This document shows positions 18,954-26,846 of a stretch of 64,000 nucleotides of DNA, one piece after another. Positions within the stretch are counted from its first letter, which is position 1; every line of letters begins with the position of its first letter. The DNA comes from Duganella guangzhouensis. Its GTDB lineage: Bacteria > Pseudomonadota > Gammaproteobacteria > Burkholderiales > Burkholderiaceae_D. Where the stretch lies: NCBI RefSeq assembly GCF_009674535.1, contig NZ_WKJK01000003.1, forward strand, positions 1-64,000. The letters are read 5' to 3'. The translations under genes were made by a program, and so were the position numbers. The notes under the pieces are model-generated. The model searched no databases. It saw only the letters and a program-made list of their open reading frames with translations, and was not told the origin of the DNA.

Positions 18954-20909
18954 TCAGGGCGGCGCTTTCCGCTTTCGATTTCCACCTCCACCGCCAGGCT
19001 GCACTACGGGTGGAGCGAGCAGTTGCTGCTGCAGGGCCACAAGCTGTTGCTGAATTTGGGCAATTTGTGGCTGCACGATTGCCTGCTGTTGTGGAGGTAA
19101 GGCCTGCACCTGCTGTTGAGCCTGCAACACCGCTTGTTGATTGAGCTGCTGAAGCTGTTGGTGCGCTTGGAGAAGGACAGGCACCAATTGCTGTTGCACC
19201 TGCTGCTGAACTTGTAATTGAGCCTGTGGTTGCGCTTGCTGTTGAGCTTGCTGCTGAACTTGTAATTGAGCCTGTGGTTGCGCTTGCTGTTGAGCTTGCT
19301 GCGGAACTTGTAATTGAGCCTGTGGTTGCGCTTGCTGTTGAGCTTGCTGCGGAACTTGTAATTGAGCCTGTGGTTGCGCTTGCTGTTGAGCTTGCTGCGG
19401 AACTTGTAATTGAGCTTGTGGTTGCGCTTGCTGTTGAGCTTGCTGCGGAACTTGCAATTGGGCGTTCTGTTGAGCTGGCGGCTGTATCTGCGGCTGTGGC
19501 AGATAGTCAATCCGTGCAATCACGCCGTTGATGTCTGCTTGGGGAATTGGCCCCGTCGGATGGTTATTTCCATGCGGGTTATGCAGGCTGAGGTTCTGGA
19601 CAGTAGATGTATGCAAGATGACATACACATGATCCTCAATTAATCCGAGGTATGCGGCTTGCATCAGGTTCTGATCCGCCGCGTCCGTTGCCAAATGCCT
19701 GCCCACCGGCTGCTGATTATCGAATTTGGTTGTAGCGGTGCCCGCTGTGTTGCCATCTTGCAGTATCGGCATCATGTTTGCATATTGCTGGCTGGCAGCA
19801 TCCGGATTTTGCATTGTCTGCGGCTGCACGTGTCCTAGTAGTTGAAAACCCACGTCGGCTTGTCGATCATCCAATGCCTGATACGAGCCCCCGCCAAATC
19901 CGGCCGCCGCCGCTTTTTCGATCAAAGCAGGCCAGAATGGCGCTCCGCCCGCAATCGCACCCGGCATCCCCAGTTTTTGCTGTGCATATAAAAATTCGGC
20001 AACGTTCGTATTCGAATCCGCCGCAGGTAAAGTGGGAATCCATCCAGAAATAGTTACGACCTGCGTGGCGGCCCCCTGTCCGCCAATATTCACGGGATCG
20101 CCCAAAGTCACCTGATAGTTCTGCCCCTGTTGCTGAATCAGTCCTTGAATATGCTGATTCCAATGCTGGGACATCGTCATGGCCATCATCGGGGCGATCA
20201 ACCAGCAGTCCCCTATTGCGCCTTGCGAGATTGCGGCCGCATTCGGCGCTTGTCCGTTGTAAGCGTCTCCGGCGACACGCGTCAATTCAGTATTTTGCCA
20301 AGTGTCGGTATCGGCAAGAGTTGGCTCGACATCGTACAGGCCGTCATTGCCGACAGGGACGAAAAGTTCGTCCCCGGCATAAGTCAGGGGAATTAGTCTT
20401 AAGTAATCGGCCCCGCCTTGCCTCCGGTTCCCGGCTACCAGGTACACCTCATTTACTTGTGTGAGCGGGTCGCCCGGTCGGACCACTGCTACCGAACCAT
20501 TTGCATTTCTTCGCCTACCTTGCTCCGCCTGATTAACTTTGTAAGCGCTGCCCTGATTCAACACCAATTGGATGGGTTTGTCGCGTGCCAGTGGTGAGGC
20601 ACCGATGACGTCACGCGCCACGCCCGGGGACATTAGATCGCGCGACTTCCGCAGCACAGCCGCGCGCGGGCTCTGGTTGACCAAATCCGACAAGGCACGC
20701 ATTCTCATCTGACGCGGACTGATATCGCTCTCTTTTGCAACCGCTTGATAGTGCCTTGCGCGGGCGCTCCCATTTGCAGACTCTTGCAGTGCGAATTGCG
20801 CGGCCAGTACCGGATGCGCTTTGACGACCGGCTTTTTGGTCTCAGTCTGAGGATACGATGACAGAGACGCGTCATTTTCTCGGACTTGCGTCGTGGTCTG
20901 CGTCTTCAT
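18954..20909 (-). CDS. Calpain-like cysteine protease with Gln-rich repeat tail
   Basis: 651 residues from ATG 20909. The catalytic core matches calpain family C2: QGAIGDCWLIAPM (Cys235), FWPALIEKAAAA, EDHVYVILHT (His427) and LSLHNPHG (Asn444), so the full Cys-His-Asn triad is present. No calcium-binding EF hands are visible. No signal peptide is seen. Instead the N terminus carries QMRMRALSDLVNQSPRAAVL, a motif of the kind found in proteins linked to extracellular contractile injection systems, so delivery by such an apparatus is possible (inference). The C-terminal 180 residues are almost entirely Gln, Ala, Pro, Leu and Val, including a 16-residue tandem repeat. The gene is separated by about 215 bp from the PI-PLC-like gene on the same strand. 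Confidence 0.75.
   Translation of the reverse strand: MKTQTTTQVRENDASLSSYPQTETKKPVVKAHPVLAAQFALQESANGSARARHYQAVAKESDISPRQMRMRALSDLVNQSPRAAVLRKSRDLMSPGVARDVIGASPLARDKPIQLVLNQGSAYKVNQAEQGRRRNANGSVAVVRPGDPLTQVNEVYLVAGNRRQGGADYLRLIPLTYAGDELFVPVGNDGLYDVEPTLADTDTWQNTELTRVAGDAYNGQAPNAAAISQGAIGDCWLIAPMMAMTMSQHWNQHIQGLIQQQGQNYQVTLGDPVNIGGQGAATQVVTISGWIPTLPAADSNTNVAEFLYAQQKLGMPGAIAGGAPFWPALIEKAAAAGFGGGSYQALDDRQADVGFQLLGHVQPQTMQNPDAASQQYANMMPILQDGNTAGTATTKFDNQQPVGRHLATDAADQNLMQAAYLGLIEDHVYVILHTSTVQNLSLHNPHGNNHPTGPIPQADINGVIARIDYLPQPQIQPPAQQNAQLQVPQQAQQQAQPQAQLQVPQQAQQQAQPQAQLQVPQQAQQQAQPQAQLQVPQQAQQQAQPQAQLQVQQQAQQQAQPQAQLQVQQQVQQQLVPVLLQAHQQLQQLNQQAVLQAQQQVQALPPQQQAIVQPQIAQIQQQLVALQQQLLAPPVVQPGGGGGNRKRKAPP
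19209..19470. repeat. 48-bp tandem repeats inside the calpain-like gene
   Basis: About five to six near-perfect copies of a 48-bp unit encode QAQLQVPQQAQQQAQP (the later ones with QVQQ instead of QVPQ). The high identity of the copies suggests recent expansion and length variation between strains by slippage or recombination. This is a coding repeat, not a CRISPR array. Confidence 0.85.
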
Positions 20910-21044
20910 TAAGGTATCCAAGAGTCTAGGCCATACGACCGCTGATTGATCTATTACCAGTATTTACTTAATGTAGATTGCGATACTCCCCGAGTTAAGT
21001 GTCGTTACCGTTACACAGGAGTTACACAGAAGGTGCGGACCGGT

Positions 21045-21823
21045 TTACAACGCCTTGCTGGCGCGCAACCAAGCCACCAGCGCGTAGGCCACCGCCTTCG
21101 CAGTGCTGTCCAGTCGCTCTGGCGTGGCGCGCCAGTTTGCGCCAAACTGCAATTGCACACTGTTGATCCCTCGGGAACATTGCGCCCGAAAGTACGGACG
21201 ATATTGCCGCCGTTAAAGCTGCGGTTTTCTTCGTCATTCACAAACGCCGGCACCACCTTGATGCCCGCCGCCTGCACGCGGGTGAAGAAACCGTCGGGTT
21301 GCGTGTAGAACACGCTGTTGTCGGCAGTCAGGCCATCCTTGGTGCCGCGCAAGATGGCGTCGCGCACCGCGTTTTGACCATGGATATCGAACAGCACCGC
21401 GCCCGGCTTGTCGCGCAACGCCGCCACGTCCTGCCACAAGGCAGCGTAATAGGCATCGTAAATCGGCTGGACTGCGGGGTCTTCATACGCTTTGGCGACG
21501 TCGCGGTTGAAGTCGACGAATTTGCGGCTGACCTTGGCACCGACCAGATAGGTACGCTTGCCGGTCTGGGCGACCAACTGACGTTGGATGGTGGCGGCCA
21601 GTTCGTTGACGTGGTCATCGCGCATGGTGGTGCCGGCAGTGCGGGTGGCAACCCCATCGACCAGGCCATCGCCGCCATGCGGCACTGACAGCACCACCGG
21701 CAATTCGCCGGATTCGATCGTCAGGTAAGTCGCAATCGGCTCCAGTGCGGGCGCGGCGTGGGCGGCGTTGCCGAACAGCGCACACAGCACGGCGGCGAGC
21801 AGGGAAATAGTCAATTTTTTCAT
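21045..21823 (-). pseudogene. N-formylglutamate amidohydrolase-like protein, frameshifted
   Basis: The protein begins with a signal peptide (MKKLTISLLAAVLCALFGNA) and has the fold markers VVLSVPHGG, DDHVNELA, KFVDFNRD and LFDIHGQ of the N-formylglutamate amidohydrolase family (zinc-dependent deformylation), here exported. After FGRNVPEG the frame is lost. Inserting one base after GAGGG restores a continuous C terminus beginning INSVQLQFGANWRATPERL and ending at a TAA at 21045-21047, as expected for the family. As given, translation would instead run to 21011 with an unrelated basic tail. A one-base deletion in a G-run could be real or a sequencing error. Confidence 0.7.
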
Positions 21824-21853
21824 CAGATGTCTTTCAAAATGAAGCAGGCGGAG

Positions 21854-21873
21854 ACCGGCGCCACAGCGCCGGT
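21854..21873. terminator. GC-rich hairpin
   Basis: ACCGGCGC and GCGCCGGT form a perfect 8-bp stem with a CACA loop. It sits 8 nt downstream of the TonB-receptor remnant stop and 30 nt upstream of the amidohydrolase-like gene, both on the minus strand. It fits the terminator of the former receptor gene. Confidence 0.5.
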
Positions 21874-21880
21874 CCTGGAA

Positions 21881-22115
21881 TCAGAACTTGTAGTTCGCGC
21901 GGACATAGACGTAACGTCCGATCGGGCGGTAGCGCGCCTCGACGTTGACAATGGTTTGGGGTGTCAGCACGAAGTCGGTGGCGGCGGTGGAGCCGGCCGA
22001 GATCACTTCGCCGTAGCGGGTGGCGTTGACGGTGCCGCCCCAGCGCGAGCCCTTCCAGTTGACGGTGGCGCTGATCTTGTCTTTCGGCTGTCCCCGCTCC
22101 AGGCTGATGGGGAGG
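21881..22115 (-). pseudogene. TonB-dependent receptor, C-terminal remnant
   Basis: A minus-strand frame of about 78 codons encodes ISLERGQPKDKISATVNW, TRYGEVIS, FVLTPQTIVNVEARYRP and IGRYVYVRANYKF, ending with the aromatic residue expected at the end of an outer-membrane barrel. This is the last four or so strands of a TonB-dependent receptor. A TAA precedes it in frame and there is no start codon, so the other nine tenths of the gene are lost. The remaining sequence up to 22391 shows no gene. Confidence 0.75.
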
Positions 22116-22391
22116 ATTTAAGTTAGGGCGTCGTTGGCCCGGATGACACCACGCGCGGATAGCTGGTCGCACGCGGATAGCTTAAATTTTCGGCTGGCTG
22201 CTGCAGCCGGGATGGGAATTTTTACCAAAACTTGGCAGACAAAATACAACAAACGGATACAAACAGATCCCGATCAGCAGGCCGCCGCTGAAGTCCACCA
22301 CGGTTATTCGCAAATCAGTCAAGCTGATGCGCAGATGCTGGCAGTAAGTTGCGGGATAATCTGGCACTCTTTTCTGGCCTATAAGGTTGCC

Positions 22392-25300
22392 ATGTTCCGC
22401 ATAGCCTCCATCGTCATCGCCATGTTTGTGTTTTCCGTGAGTGCCCTGGTTCACGCCGCCGACATTCAGGATCTTGCCGGCCAATGGCGATTCGCCCTCG
22501 ACCGCTCGGACGAAGGCATCCAGCAAGCCTGGTATGGACGCGATCTGGGCGATAAGATTTCGTTGCCTGGCATCTTGCAGGCGCAAGGTTATGGTGACGA
22601 CATCAGCGTGAATACGCCGTGGGTGCTGTCGCTGTACGACAAGAACTGGGCGCAGCGCGCGGACTATCAAGCCTATACGCAGGACGGCAACGTCAAAGTG
22701 CCCTTTCTTTCGCAACCCGCCAAGCATTATTTGGGTGCGGCCTGGTATCAGCGCCAGATCGAGGTGCCGTCTTCGTGGCGCGGCAAGCGTGTGGTGCTGT
22801 TCATGGAGCGACCGCATTGGGGTTCCACACTTTGGGTTGACGGCAAGAAGGTCGGTTCGAATCTCAGCCTGGTGGCTGAACACGAGTACGATCTGGGCCA
22901 GTTGGCGCCGGGCAAGCACCGCATCTCGGTGCGCGTCGACAATCGCATGCTGATGCCCTACCGTCCCGATGCCCACAGCGTTTCCGATTCGCTGGGTATG
23001 AGCTGGAACGGCATCGTTGGCAAGATTGAGCTGCGCGCCACCAGTCCGGTGTGGCTGGATGATGTTCAGCTGTTCCCGAACTATGCCGACAAATCGGTGT
23101 TGGTCAAAGTTGGCATTGGCAATATCAGCGGTCGCGCCGGCCAGGGCACGTTGACCGCCAATGGCAAGCCTTATCCAGTCCGCTGGGACGCTCAGCGCGG
23201 CACGGCCGAGATCACCGTGCAATACCCAAAAACCGTCAAGGAATGGAACGAATTCACGCCCGCGCTGCAGCGTCTGAGCCTGCAACTGGCCGGCCGCGAT
23301 GCGAAAGACGCGCGTAATGTCAGCTTTGGTTTCGCCCGCATCAGCGCAAAAGGTCGCGAATTTCTGCTCAACGGCCGCAGTATTTATCTGCGCGGCACCC
23401 ACCATGGCGGCGATTTTCCGCTCACCGGCTATCCGCCCACCGATGTGGCGTACTGGCGCAAGATTTTCCAGATCAATAAAGACTGGGGCATCAACCACAT
23501 CCGCTTCCATTCCTTCTGTCCGCCGGAAGCGGCGTTCCAGGCGGCGGATGAGTTGGGCATCTATTTGCAGCCGGAACCAGGCATGTGGAATGACGTATCG
23601 CCCGGCACCGAGATGGAAAAAATGCTGTACGAGGAAACCGACCGCATCATCAAAGCCTACGGCAACCACCCTTCTTTCGTGCTGCTCAGTCCGAGCAATG
23701 AACCCAAGGGCCGCTGGAAGGAGGCGTTCGATAAGTGGATAGCGCATTATCGCCAGGTCGATCCGCGTCGGCTGTACAGCAATGGCACCGGCCATACTGA
23801 GCGCGAAGTGCCGGATCTGGCGACCGGCACCGACTATCTGGTCATGCAACGCATCGGCGCCAAGCCACTGCGTGGCGCGCGCGGCTGGTTCGGCCGCGAT
23901 TACGGTGAATCGCTGAATGGCATCAATGTGCCGGTGTTGTCGCACGAAACCGGCCAGTGGGTGGCGTATCCGGACTTTGATGTGATCCGCAAATTCACTG
24001 GTTATCTGCGTCCCGGCAATTATGAGATTTTCCGCGATTCGCTGGCCAAACACGGCATGGCGGACCGCAACAAGGACTTTGCCTGGGCCTCCGGCAAGTT
24101 CCAGCTGGAGAACTACAAGGAAGAAATCGAAGCCAATCTGCGCACGCCCGGCATGATGGGCTTCCAGCTGCTGGATCTGCACGATTATCTGGGCCAGGGC
24201 ACGGCGCTGGTCGGTTTGCTGGACACGTTTTGGGAGGAAAAAGGCTACGTCACGGCCGCCGAATTCCGGCGCTTCAATGGCGAAACCGTCCCGCTGGCAC
24301 GCTTGACCCAGCGCACCTATACAGCCGACGAAACCTTGTCTGCCGAGGTGGAAATCGCCCATTTCGGCGCTCTGCCGCTGGTCGATGCCCAGCCTTACTG
24401 GAAGTTGTTGGACGCGGCGGGTCACGTCGCCGCCAGCGGCAATTGGCCGCGCAAAACCATCAACATCGGCAAAAATATCCCGCTCGGCAAGATCGCGTTG
24501 CCGCTGACGACGCTCCCGGCACCGCAAGCTTACCGGCTAGTGGTCGGCCTTGAAGGCACGCGGGTGGAAAACGATTGGCGCATCTGGGTCTATCCCGCCA
24601 AGCCAGCGGCGCAGCAAGCATCCGACGTGCTGGTTACGCGCAACTGGGAAGAGGCCGCAGCTGGCTTGCAAGCGGGCGGCAAGGTGCTATATCTGCCCTC
24701 CCCGCAGGATTTGGACTGGAGTTCGCCGCCGCTGGATACGGTGCCGGTGTTCTGGAACCGCCTGATGAGTCCGGCGTGGGGGCGCATGCTTGGGGTGTGG
24801 GTGGACCAGCATCATCCGGCTTTGGCGCAATTCCCCACTGACGGCTACAACGGCTGGCAGTGGAACGAGCTGCTGAAAAATACCCGCGCGATCAATCTGG
24901 ACCGCTTGCCGGCAGGCCTGCAACCCATCGTGCAGCCGGTTGATGACTGGAATCGCAACTACAAGCTGGGTCTGCTGTTTGAAGCCAAGGTCGGCAATGG
25001 CAAGCTGATGGTGGCCAGCGTCGATCTGGTAAGCGACCTGAGCAAGCGCGTGGTGGCGCGTCAACTGCGTCTGTCAGTGCTGAATTACATGGCCAGCCCG
25101 GCTTTTGATCCGCGCACCGCCATCGATGCGGCGACGCTGAGCAGCGGTATTCTGTTCGATACCCAAGTTATGAAAAAGCTGGCCACCAAGGCCGAGGGCG
25201 GCAAGGATGCTGCCGCTGCCATTGACGGCGATCCGAATACGTACTGGAGTGGCGACAACCAGCGCCAGCAGCCGTTAACCTTGTCCTTCCCGCAGCCAGT

Positions 25301-25670
25301 CTCGTTCACCGGACTGGTATTGATGCCGCGCCAGAACCACCGCGACCATGAAGGCGACATCCGGGAATATCTGCTGCAAGTCAGTGACGATGGCTCCAAC
25401 TGGCGCGATGTCAAACGCGGCACGCTGGTCTCGACTTACGCTGAGCAAACCGTGGATCTGGGACAGTCGGTCAGCGCGCGGTATCTGCGCCTGGTTCCGC
25501 TATCCGGTTTTGGCGCCGACCAGATCGCCGCGCTGGCAGAACTGGCGCTGATCTACAGCGGTCCGAAGCTGCAGCCGAACGCCGGCGCGATCACCTACAA
25601 ACAGCAGAAATCGGCCTCGCCGGACGTCGACGAAAACCTGCCGGTTGATGGAGGTAAGAAGTTACACTAG
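22392..25670 (+). CDS. Glycoside hydrolase family 2 protein with F5/8-type C domain
   Basis: 1092 residues from ATG 22392, where a signal peptide begins (MFRIASIVIAMFVFSVSALV). The order is: GH2 sugar-binding jelly roll (about 25-220, with WYQRQIEVP and RPHWGSTLWVDG), Ig-like domain, then a TIM barrel. The barrel has a general acid in SPSNEPKG (Glu437) and a nucleophile in LSHETGQW (Glu519), both at the positions expected for GH2. Near the end, about 940-1060, a discoidin-like domain (AAIDGDPNTYW, ARYLRLVPLSG) probably binds carbohydrate. The enzyme is likely periplasmic or secreted and cleaves beta-galactosides or beta-glucuronides; the exact substrate cannot be read. The longer upstream frame from 22134 is not used. 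Confidence 0.85.
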   Translation: MFRIASIVIAMFVFSVSALVHAADIQDLAGQWRFALDRSDEGIQQAWYGRDLGDKISLPGILQAQGYGDDISVNTPWVLSLYDKNWAQRADYQAYTQDGNVKVPFLSQPAKHYLGAAWYQRQIEVPSSWRGKRVVLFMERPHWGSTLWVDGKKVGSNLSLVAEHEYDLGQLAPGKHRISVRVDNRMLMPYRPDAHSVSDSLGMSWNGIVGKIELRATSPVWLDDVQLFPNYADKSVLVKVGIGNISGRAGQGTLTANGKPYPVRWDAQRGTAEITVQYPKTVKEWNEFTPALQRLSLQLAGRDAKDARNVSFGFARISAKGREFLLNGRSIYLRGTHHGGDFPLTGYPPTDVAYWRKIFQINKDWGINHIRFHSFCPPEAAFQAADELGIYLQPEPGMWNDVSPGTEMEKMLYEETDRIIKAYGNHPSFVLLSPSNEPKGRWKEAFDKWIAHYRQVDPRRLYSNGTGHTEREVPDLATGTDYLVMQRIGAKPLRGARGWFGRDYGESLNGINVPVLSHETGQWVAYPDFDVIRKFTGYLRPGNYEIFRDSLAKHGMADRNKDFAWASGKFQLENYKEEIEANLRTPGMMGFQLLDLHDYLGQGTALVGLLDTFWEEKGYVTAAEFRRFNGETVPLARLTQRTYTADETLSAEVEIAHFGALPLVDAQPYWKLLDAAGHVAASGNWPRKTINIGKNIPLGKIALPLTTLPAPQAYRLVVGLEGTRVENDWRIWVYPAKPAAQQASDVLVTRNWEEAAAGLQAGGKVLYLPSPQDLDWSSPPLDTVPVFWNRLMSPAWGRMLGVWVDQHHPALAQFPTDGYNGWQWNELLKNTRAINLDRLPAGLQPIVQPVDDWNRNYKLGLLFEAKVGNGKLMVASVDLVSDLSKRVVARQLRLSVLNYMASPAFDPRTAIDAATLSSGILFDTQVMKKLATKAEGGKDAAAAIDGDPNTYWSGDNQRQQPLTLSFPQPVSFTGLVLMPRQNHRDHEGDIREYLLQVSDDGSNWRDVKRGTLVSTYAEQTVDLGQSVSARYLRLVPLSGFGADQIAALAELALIYSGPKLQPNAGAITYKQQKSASPDVDENLPVDGGKKLH

Positions 25671-25755
25671 TTTTACATGGCTTTGCAGTTGTGTGGGGCC
25701 GATTGCCCGGATAACGCAGATATACTCGAACCACTGTCTGACTGCGTGGTTCGCA

Positions 25756-26751
25756 ATGAAAAAGCAAACTTTGGTGATCTATCATTATTTTGAAAAAGAT
25801 CGCTCGTATATCGAGAATTTCTTTCATTTTTTGGCGTTTGGCTATTCTGCGGAGCTGGATTATTTGATCGTGATTGCGGGAGGTCACAGCGTTAATCTCC
25901 CGCAACTGGAGAACGTCCGCTATCTCTACACGGAAAATAAGAATAACGATTTTGGCGGCTACTGCCACGCGATCAAAACCGCCATCGATCTGCATGCTTA
26001 CGAATACTATGTTTTCGTGAATTCCTCGGTACGCGGTCCCTACACGGCCGCGTACAGCAAGACTTGCTGGACCAACTATTTCCTCGATCAGCTGAAAGCT
26101 GATCCCGAAGTCGGGCTGATCGGCTCCACCATCAACGTGCTGTCACCGGATTCGCCGGATTCGATAGGCTACGGTCAAAAATACGGTGGTCAGGCGCCGT
26201 ATTCGCATGTGCAAACCATGTGCTACGCGATGCCGCAGGCGGTGCTGATCTACCTGCATGACAGCGGTTTTTATGACGTTGAAGCGGAACTCAGCAAGAC
26301 GGCGGTGATCCGCGATTATGAAATCCGGCTTAGCCAGGCCGTGCTGGGCCAGGGCTGGAATATACGCAGCCTGCTGCCAGAATATAATCATATCGATTAC
26401 CGGCTTAAACACACGAATATCAATCCCGTGTCGGCGCACGGCGATGCCAATTGTAATTTCGGCTATTTCGGCCGCACGCCGCATCCATTCGAAGTCATCT
26501 TTATGAAGGTGAATCGGAATATGCTGTCGATGGATTATCTGGATAGATTATCGTATTCGATTTATACAAATAGCCGGCCGCACGAGGCGCTATTCCAGAA
26601 TAGTTCGTTCTGCCTGTATATGCAGTCGCTGGAAGACGCTGCGGCTTCCCGGCTTAAAGTGGATTTCCATGAGCAAAAGAAATGGATTCATAAGCTGATT
26701 CCCAAGCCTTTGCGGCCGATGAGTCGTCGCCTGTTTCCTTCGCTCGCATAA
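25756..26751 (+). CDS. Glycosyltransferase-like hypothetical protein
   Basis: 331 residues from ATG 25756 (MKKQTLVIYHYFEKDRSY). The N terminus reads like a Rossmann/GT-A start: LVIYHYFE, then FLAFGYSAELDYLIVIAGG, NNDFGGYCHAIKTA, and YYVFVNSSVRGPY. The last is the strand-loop with an acidic or polar sugar-nucleotide contact seen in GT-like proteins that report on surface polysaccharide synthesis. No membrane helices. The C-terminal basic tail (KWIHKLIPKPLRPMSRRL) may contact membrane. It stands alone between the GH2 gene and the M13 peptidase. Specificity unknown. Confidence 0.6.
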   Translation: MKKQTLVIYHYFEKDRSYIENFFHFLAFGYSAELDYLIVIAGGHSVNLPQLENVRYLYTENKNNDFGGYCHAIKTAIDLHAYEYYVFVNSSVRGPYTAAYSKTCWTNYFLDQLKADPEVGLIGSTINVLSPDSPDSIGYGQKYGGQAPYSHVQTMCYAMPQAVLIYLHDSGFYDVEAELSKTAVIRDYEIRLSQAVLGQGWNIRSLLPEYNHIDYRLKHTNINPVSAHGDANCNFGYFGRTPHPFEVIFMKVNRNMLSMDYLDRLSYSIYTNSRPHEALFQNSSFCLYMQSLEDAAASRLKVDFHEQKKWIHKLIPKPLRPMSRRLFPSLA

Positions 26752-26755
26752 AATC

Positions 26756-26767
26756 GTAACGCGTTAC
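26756..26767. promoter_or_regulatory. Palindrome GTAACGCGTTAC, site 1
   Basis: Perfect 12-bp palindrome (14 bp with flanking C and G) just after the glycosyltransferase-like gene and 80 bp upstream of the M13 peptidase start. The same sequence recurs four times around the small bZIP-like gene 2 kb away. A repressor or activator site for the peptidase gene is inferred. Confidence 0.55.
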
Positions 26768-26846
26768 GAAAACACTTTGCAGTTGATTTCGCCTGGAGAT
26801 CATTGCAGAATATTCCACATTGCCTTTCACTACATGGGTCAGGTCG

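Noticed and set aside
19209..19470. Regular repeats suggesting a CRISPR array
   Set aside because: Units are contiguous 48-bp tandem copies without spacers and stay in frame within a protein.
19226..19531. Repetitive plus-strand frame over the Gln-rich repeats
   Set aside because: Antisense of the calpain-like tail; the repeat makes all frames open.
22182..24527. 781-codon open frame on the minus strand opposite the GH2 gene
   Set aside because: Shadow of a GC-rich gene: the composition is Arg/Ala/Gln/His-rich without any domain, and the plus-strand frame has clear GH2 motifs.
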